Assembly (NCBI GenBank): GCA_050010815.1
Contig: JBEKKH010000269.1
Span: 1 to 12,120 of the forward strand
Direction of reading: 5' to 3'
Length of the DNA: 12,120 nt
DNA from: Palsa-504 sp050010815
GTDB taxonomy: Bacteria; Actinomycetota; Actinomycetes; Streptosporangiales; Streptosporangiaceae
A program made the translations under genes and the position numbers. Under the pieces are notes generated by a model. The model saw only the letters and a list, made by a program, of their open reading frames with translations, was not told where the DNA came from and did not search any database. Position 1 is the first letter of the stretch. The number at the start of each line of letters is the position of its first letter. This document shows, piece after piece, positions 7,052 to 12,120 of the stretch.

Positions 7052-8057
7052 GTGACCGTGACTAACGCGTATTATCGTCCAGCGGTACAGGTCACCATCA
7101 CTGGTGCTACCGGGCACGTGGGTATTCCCTGCTTTTTCGCATCGCGTCGGGTGAAATGTTCGGGCCGGGCACGGCGGTCGCGGTACGCCTCCTCGATATC
7201 GAGAGGGCGCTGCCAGCACTGGAGGGCGTCGCGCTGGAACTTGAGGACTGCGCATTCCCGCTGCTCTCTAGCGTGATGATCACCGCCAAGCCGGAGGAGG
7301 CGTTCGACGGCACGTCGTGGGCGTTGCTGGTCGGCGGAACTGCGCGCCGGAGGGGCATGGCCCGGGGTGACCTGCTGGCCGCCAATGGCGGGATCTTCTG
7401 TCCGCTTGGCCGGGCTATAGCGGATCACGCCGCAGCCGACGTGCGGGTCTTTGTGGTGGCCAACCCGGCCAACATCAACTGCCTCATCGCGCGGGCCGGC
7501 GGGCGCGACGTGCCCGACGATCGATGGTTCGGCATGACCCGGCTGGACGAGAACCGGGCCAGGACCCAGCTCGCGAAAAAGGCGGGCGTACCTGTCGAGA
7601 CGGTGACCAACATCGCAATCTGGGGCAACCACTCGGCCACGCAGTATCCCGACGGTCACCACGCCCGGATCGGCGGCCGGCCGGCGCCGGAGGTCATCAG
7701 CGACCACGAGTGGCTGTACGGCGAGTTCGTCTCGATCGTCCAGCGCCGCGGCGCTTCCGTCATCGCGGCAGGTGGACGGCCCGCAGCCGGGTCCTGCGCC
7801 AGCGCGATCATCGATTCGGTACGGAGCATCCACCGGGGCACCTCGCCCGGCGACTGGACCTCACTGGCCGTGATCGGCCACGGCGAATACGGCATCCCGG
7901 ACGGCCTGGTCTTCGGCTACCCGGTGAGATGCGACGGTTTCGGCTGGCAGGTGGTGGAGGATCTCGAGCATGACGCGGCGGCTCAAGCGCGGCTGCGGAT
8001 CACCACCGACGAATTGCTCCGCGAGCGGGCCATCGCTCAACAACTCGTCCTGTCCAG

Positions 8058-8061
<4 letters not shown>
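7052..8061 (+). pseudogene. mdh: Malate dehydrogenase, broken by a one-base deletion near codon 24
   Basis: Read with one base restored at 7121-7123, this gives about 336 residues of an NAD-dependent malate dehydrogenase (usual length near 329). Motifs are VTITGATGHVG (Rossmann loop, 14-24), YSLLFRIASGEMFG (25-38), RRRGMARGDLLAANG (substrate arginines, ~99 and 105), VVANPANINCL (~136-145), MTRLDENRA (catalytic Asp ~166) and IWGNHSATQYPD (catalytic His ~194). As it stands, the frame from the GTG start goes wrong after GHVG and stops at 7276; the rest is open in the -1 frame from before TAT at 7123 to the TGA at 8061. A strong AGGAGG precedes the GTG start, so 7052 is native. Several usually invariant positions also differ (see findings). 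The stop overlaps the mutase start (ATGA). A sequencing error is the main alternative to a real pseudogene. Confidence 0.88.
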
Positions 8062-9643
<1,582 letters not shown>

Positions 9644-9644
<1 letters not shown>

Positions 9645-9684
9645 CGCTGGCCAGCGCAGGACCAACAAGCCAGGCAGGACCAAC
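9644..9684 (+). repeat. 14-bp palindrome followed by an 11-bp direct repeat
   Basis: GCGCTGGCCAGCGC (9644-9657) is a perfect palindrome starting at the last base of the mutase stop codon. GCAGGACCAAC occurs at 9656-9666 and again at 9674-9684, a period of 18 bases, with CCAG or CCAGG before each copy. The role is unknown: it may be an mRNA-end structure or a binding site. Confidence 0.45.
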
Positions 9685-9732
9685 GAGATCGTGAAGTGCT
9701 CTTAACGCTGCCCGCCAAGCACCGAATTTGGC

Positions 9733-9757
9733 GTGGCTTTAGCGCCACTTTAGTGGC
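9733..9757 (+). promoter_or_regulatory. Three alternating arms able to form two exclusive hairpins
   Basis: GTGGC (9733-9737), GCCAC (9744-9748) and GTGGC (9753-9757). The middle arm can pair with either neighbour; the second hairpin can extend to GCCACT/AGTGGC. This is the geometry of a switch or attenuator, but the arms are only 5-6 bp and no U-run follows. It lies 71 nt before the secreted-protein gene and 88 nt after the mutase gene. Confidence 0.35.
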
Positions 9758-9827
9758 TCTGGAATCGTAACGAACGAGACCAAACGGGCACCTTCATGAG
9801 CTACGAAGGCCAAGGAATGAGATTGTT

Positions 9828-10388
9828 ATGCGCCTGAGCAAATCGAGATGGAAACTACTGGTTACATGCGCCGCCGTACCGCTCGCCGCGGCTGCCCTGT
9901 TGGCAGGCGTAATTCCGGCCAGCGCATCCGCACAGCCCTCCGCCAAGGCTCAGAGTGCCAAAGCGCTGAGGGCCGAAGGGTGCATAGAACTCAACCTGAT
10001 CGACCGGATTGTCAATTACTACACCAACATGAACGTTTCGCCAGCTTCCGTTCACGTGGGCTTCAAGTCAGCCTTCTTTGACCAGCTATACGACAGCACC
10101 GGCACCGTGGTGGTGGGTTCCTCGGTCGGCACCCTGGACATCACGCACCAGCTCTCCAACGGAGACCTGAGTGAGTACATTGCCTACCAGCTTCAGTTTC
10201 CCGACGGCACTCTCGTGACCACAGGCGCCTACGACCGCACCGATGTGATCGCCGAGCAATGGCAGAGCGGCCCGATCAAGGGGACAAGCGGCCGGTACTT
10301 CGGAATGTCCGGTACCTATGACTGGCGGATCATCAGCACGACCGCTCCCGGAATTCCCGTGCAAGAAAAAATCGTCCTGTGCCGTTGA
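9828..10388 (+). CDS. Secreted protein resembling the allene-oxide-cyclase barrel family
   Basis: Encodes 186 residues. A Sec-type signal peptide is clear: basic MRLSKSRWK, a hydrophobic core LLVTCAAVPLAAAALLAGV, and a likely cut after ASASA (residues 31-35). The mature part shows the pattern of the AOC-like beta-barrel family found in secreted actinobacterial proteins: FFDQLYDSTGTVVVGSSVGT (83-102), YQLQFPDGTLVTTGAYD (120-136) and GPIKGTSGRYFGMSGTYDW (148-166). Only two cysteines remain after cleavage, Cys52 and Cys185, well placed to tie the two ends together by a disulfide. The ATG at 9828 has AAGGA eleven bases upstream, a long spacing. Base composition is lower in GC (sampled lines ~52-65%, against ~73% in a sampled KAS III line), which may point to separate origin. 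Enzymatic activity should not be assumed. Its end overlaps the next gene by up to 10 nt. Confidence 0.78.
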   Translation: MRLSKSRWKLLVTCAAVPLAAAALLAGVIPASASAQPSAKAQSAKALRAEGCIELNLIDRIVNYYTNMNVSPASVHVGFKSAFFDQLYDSTGTVVVGSSVGTLDITHQLSNGDLSEYIAYQLQFPDGTLVTTGAYDRTDVIAEQWQSGPIKGTSGRYFGMSGTYDWRIISTTAPGIPVQEKIVLCR

Positions 10389-11425
10389 CCGGGGTGGACA
10401 GCCCGGATATCCACCTGCTGTCGGTCGGCACGGTGCTTCCTGGGCCTGCCATTGACAACGCCGCACTGGCCAGGCACTTCCACATGAGCGCGACCTGGGA
10501 GCAGTGGATCGACGCCTTCGTGGGGACGCGGGCGCGGCACCTCGCGGTCGATCTGGCCACCGGCCAGGTGCGCTACTCGCTCGCTGACCTCGGCGAGACG
10601 GCTGCCTCCCGTGCGCTGGCCGCCGCGGGCATCGAACCCGGCGATGTGGACCTGGTCGTCATGGCCACCGCCACGCCCGACAAGCTCATGCCGGCGACGG
10701 TCAACATGATCGCCGACCGGCTCGGCATCGATGGGGTACCCACGTACCAACTGCAGTCCGGGTGCACCGGGGCCGTCCAGGCCCTGGACGTGGCGCAGCA
10801 AATGCTGGTGACCGGCCGGCACCGCACGGCCCTGGTCATCGGCGGCGACGTGTGCGCCAAGCATCTCGACGTCGACATGGACCTGGGCGGCCTTCCCCCG
10901 GCCCAGCTTGTCAACGTCGTCCTGTTCGGTGACGGCGCGGGCGCCGTGGTGCTCGGCACGGAGCCGTCATCCGGCTCGGCCGTGCTCCGCAGGAGCTTCG
11001 TCCGGCTCACCGGATTGCACCGGCCGCCCGGCCAGATCGTTGAATGGTTCGGCCTGGCGGACCGGCACAGCGATCGGTCCGCCGGGAGCGAGGACTACAA
11101 GGCGATCGAGGAGTGGGTTCCGGTGATGGCTGTGGAGATCCTCCAGGAGCTGCTCGACGACCTGGACTGGAAGGATACCGACGTCGACTACCTGCTGCCG
11201 CCGCAACTGTCTGGCCGTATGACGGAGCGAATCGTGGAAAGGCTCGCGATCCCGGGAGCCTGCGAGATCAGCTGCGTCGCCGATACCGGCAACACCGCCA
11301 ACGCGCTCCCGTTCTTCCAGCTCGAACAGGTTCTTCCCCGGATGGTCAGCGGTGACCGCGCGCTGGCCATCACCGTCGAGTCCAGCAAGTGGATCAAGGC
11401 CGGATTCGCGCTGGAGAGGCCCTGA
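10379..11425 (+). CDS. KAS III-like (thiolase-fold) condensing enzyme or acyltransferase, His lost
   Basis: Encodes up to 348 residues of the FabH/KAS III superfamily. Visible are IHLLSVGTVLPGP (11-23), WIDAFVGTRARH (43-54), DLVVMATATPDKLMPATVNMIADRLG (91-116), the nucleophile loop YQLQSGCTGAVQALD (Cys129), LFGDGAGAVVL (182-192) and the late DTGNTANALPFF (Asn305, as in the GNT motif of FabH). The FabH catalytic His motif, normally PHQAN, reads PPQLS here (position 275 is Pro), so the Cys-His-Asn triad is incomplete. True KAS III condensation is therefore uncertain; acyl transfer or a non-canonical reaction is possible. The GTG at 10379 overlaps the previous gene by 10 nt; GTG at 10394 (five codons later) is an alternative, and neither has a strong ribosome site, which suggests coupling to the secreted-protein gene. 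Confidence 0.85.
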   Translation: MPLTGVDSPDIHLLSVGTVLPGPAIDNAALARHFHMSATWEQWIDAFVGTRARHLAVDLATGQVRYSLADLGETAASRALAAAGIEPGDVDLVVMATATPDKLMPATVNMIADRLGIDGVPTYQLQSGCTGAVQALDVAQQMLVTGRHRTALVIGGDVCAKHLDVDMDLGGLPPAQLVNVVLFGDGAGAVVLGTEPSSGSAVLRRSFVRLTGLHRPPGQIVEWFGLADRHSDRSAGSEDYKAIEEWVPVMAVEILQELLDDLDWKDTDVDYLLPPQLSGRMTERIVERLAIPGACEISCVADTGNTANALPFFQLEQVLPRMVSGDRALAITVESSKWIKAGFALERP

Positions 11426-11504
11426 TACCGATGTCTGCCGCCCCCTCGACAATCCGCGCAATTAACGGCGACCATGTCAATAGCGGTCCGCCCGGATCCG
11501 CTCT

Positions 11505-11511
11505 GGAGGAG
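11505..11511 (+). promoter_or_regulatory. Ribosome binding site of the CoA-transferase gene
   Basis: GGAGGAG; its GGAGG core ends six bases before the ATG at 11516. It fixes the start at MRIPAESLSG. The 90-nt gap after the KAS III-like stop shows no clear promoter. Confidence 0.8.
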
Positions 11512-11515
11512 CACC

Positions 11516-12120
11516 ATGCGCATCCCCGCGGAATCTTTGTCCGGCCCGTCGGTCAGGGACAAGGTCGTCACCGCCGCCGAGGCGGTGCGGCTTATCCGTG
11601 ATGGCGACTGGGTCGCGGTCGAGGGATTCGTGGGGCAGTGCTTCGCCGAGGAGCTGACGCTGGCGCTGGAGCAGCGTTTCCTGCTGACGGGCGCCCCCCG
11701 CGACCTCGGGCTGGTGTTTACCGTCGCGCCGGGGAACCGGCAGGGTCGCGGGCTGGACCGGCTCTGCCACGAGGGCCTGCTCAAGCGGGCCGTGGGCGGC
11801 CACTGGGGCTTGTCGCCCGAGCTGGGGAAGATGGCTGCGGACAACAAGATCGAGGCGCATAACCTGCCGCAGGGCGTCGTGGCGCAGCTGTTCAGGGACA
11901 CCGCTGCCGGCAGGCCCGGCCTGCTGACCCGGGTGGGACTGGGAACCTTCGTCGACCCGCGGCACGGCGGCGGGAAGATCAACGAACGGACCACCGAGGA
12001 CCGCGTCGAGCTGATCACCCTCGGTGGCGCGGAGTACCTGTTCTACAAGGCGCTGCCGCTCGACGTGGCGTTCCTGCGCGGCACCACCGCGGATCCCGAA
12101 GGGAACATCACCATGGAGCG
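11516..12120 (+). CDS. Acetate/propionate-type CoA-transferase, N-terminal part (runs off right edge)
   Basis: The first 201 codons are in the window and the frame is open to the edge. The product resembles the YdiF/Pct family (family I CoA-transferases that move CoA between acetate and propionate, butyrate or similar acids): VTAAEAVRLIRDGDWVAVEGF (18-38), LGLVFTVAPGNRQGRGLDRLCHEGLLKRAVGGHWGLSPEL (about 64-103), NKIEAHNLPQGVVAQLFRD (110-128), GLGTFVDPRHGGGKINERT (141-159) and EYLFYKALPLDVAFLRGTTADPEGN (173-197). These align well with E. coli YdiF (EGLVKWALCGHWGQSP, NYPQGVL, GIGTFVDPR, DIAFIRATT). The catalytic Glu of the second half lies outside. The gene is probably in the same direction and unit as mdh, mutase and KAS III, and could release or activate propionate in exchange with acetyl-CoA. 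Substrate choice is inferred from context. Confidence 0.9.
   Translation, partial: MRIPAESLSGPSVRDKVVTAAEAVRLIRDGDWVAVEGFVGQCFAEELTLALEQRFLLTGAPRDLGLVFTVAPGNRQGRGLDRLCHEGLLKRAVGGHWGLSPELGKMAADNKIEAHNLPQGVVAQLFRDTAAGRPGLLTRVGLGTFVDPRHGGGKINERTTEDRVELITLGGAEYLFYKALPLDVAFLRGTTADPEGNITME

Noticed and set aside
7131..7138. Possible programmed -1 frameshift in mdh at the CTTTTTC run
   Set aside because: The run is not a canonical X-XXY-YYZ slippery heptamer in the zero frame, and homology in the -1 frame (YSLL) already begins upstream of it at 7123. A deletion at 7121-7123 fits better.
9796..9837. A 13-codon frame overlapping the secreted-protein start as a leader peptide gene
   Set aside because: No good ribosome site precedes its ATG, and a frame this short is expected by chance. 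Kept only as a remark in the hairpin finding.
11460..11490. TTGACA on the minus strand before the CoA-transferase gene
   Set aside because: It points away from the gene and no -10 is found at a usable distance.

Overview
The window looks like a piece of a high-GC Gram-positive (Actinomycetota) chromosome. The coding sequence has a strong G/C third-position bias, GTG starts and 4-nt start/stop overlaps are common, and several proteins (two-part acyl-CoA mutase, STAS protein with a DevS-like tail, short membrane protein) resemble actinobacterial types. I see no insertion sequence, tRNA, rRNA or CRISPR array.

Left arm, minus strand (1-3883): a tight operon xfp-ackA-pta, read right to left. It encodes phosphoketolase, acetate kinase and the start of phosphate acetyltransferase, which runs off the left edge. 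Successive genes overlap by 4 nt (GTGA, ATGA). Together they convert xylulose-5-P/fructose-6-P to acetyl-P, and acetyl-P to ATP plus acetate or to acetyl-CoA. A non-coding, less GC-rich divergent region of about 390 nt (3884-4274) follows; it holds two inverted repeats and a CRP-like site.

Middle, plus strand (4275-6862): a small membrane protein of unknown function; a STAS-domain protein fused to a histidine-less remnant of a sensor-kinase dimerisation domain; and a PanE/ApbA-like NAD(P)-binding oxidoreductase with a promoter-like sequence in front of it.

Right arm, plus strand (7052-12120): malate dehydrogenase interrupted by a one-base deletion; the catalytic subunit of a methylmalonyl-CoA mutase, coupled to mdh by an ATGA overlap; a lower-GC secreted protein resembling the allene-oxide-cyclase barrel family; a KAS III-like enzyme without the usual catalytic histidine, whose likely start overlaps the secreted-protein gene; and the first ~200 codons of an acetate/propionate-type CoA-transferase that runs off the right edge.

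Taken together the window reads as a short-chain-acid module. Phosphoketolase-AckA-Pta makes acetate and ATP. Mdh, methylmalonyl-CoA mutase and the CoA-transferase are steps of the succinate-propionate (Wood-Werkman) route, and acetyl-CoA/acetate is the natural link between the two arms. This joint role is inferred from gene content. The most concrete anomaly is the broken mdh. The most unusual proteins are the STAS/pseudo-DHp fusion and the His-less KAS III homologue next to a secreted barrel protein. I did not find a clearly new multi-gene system.
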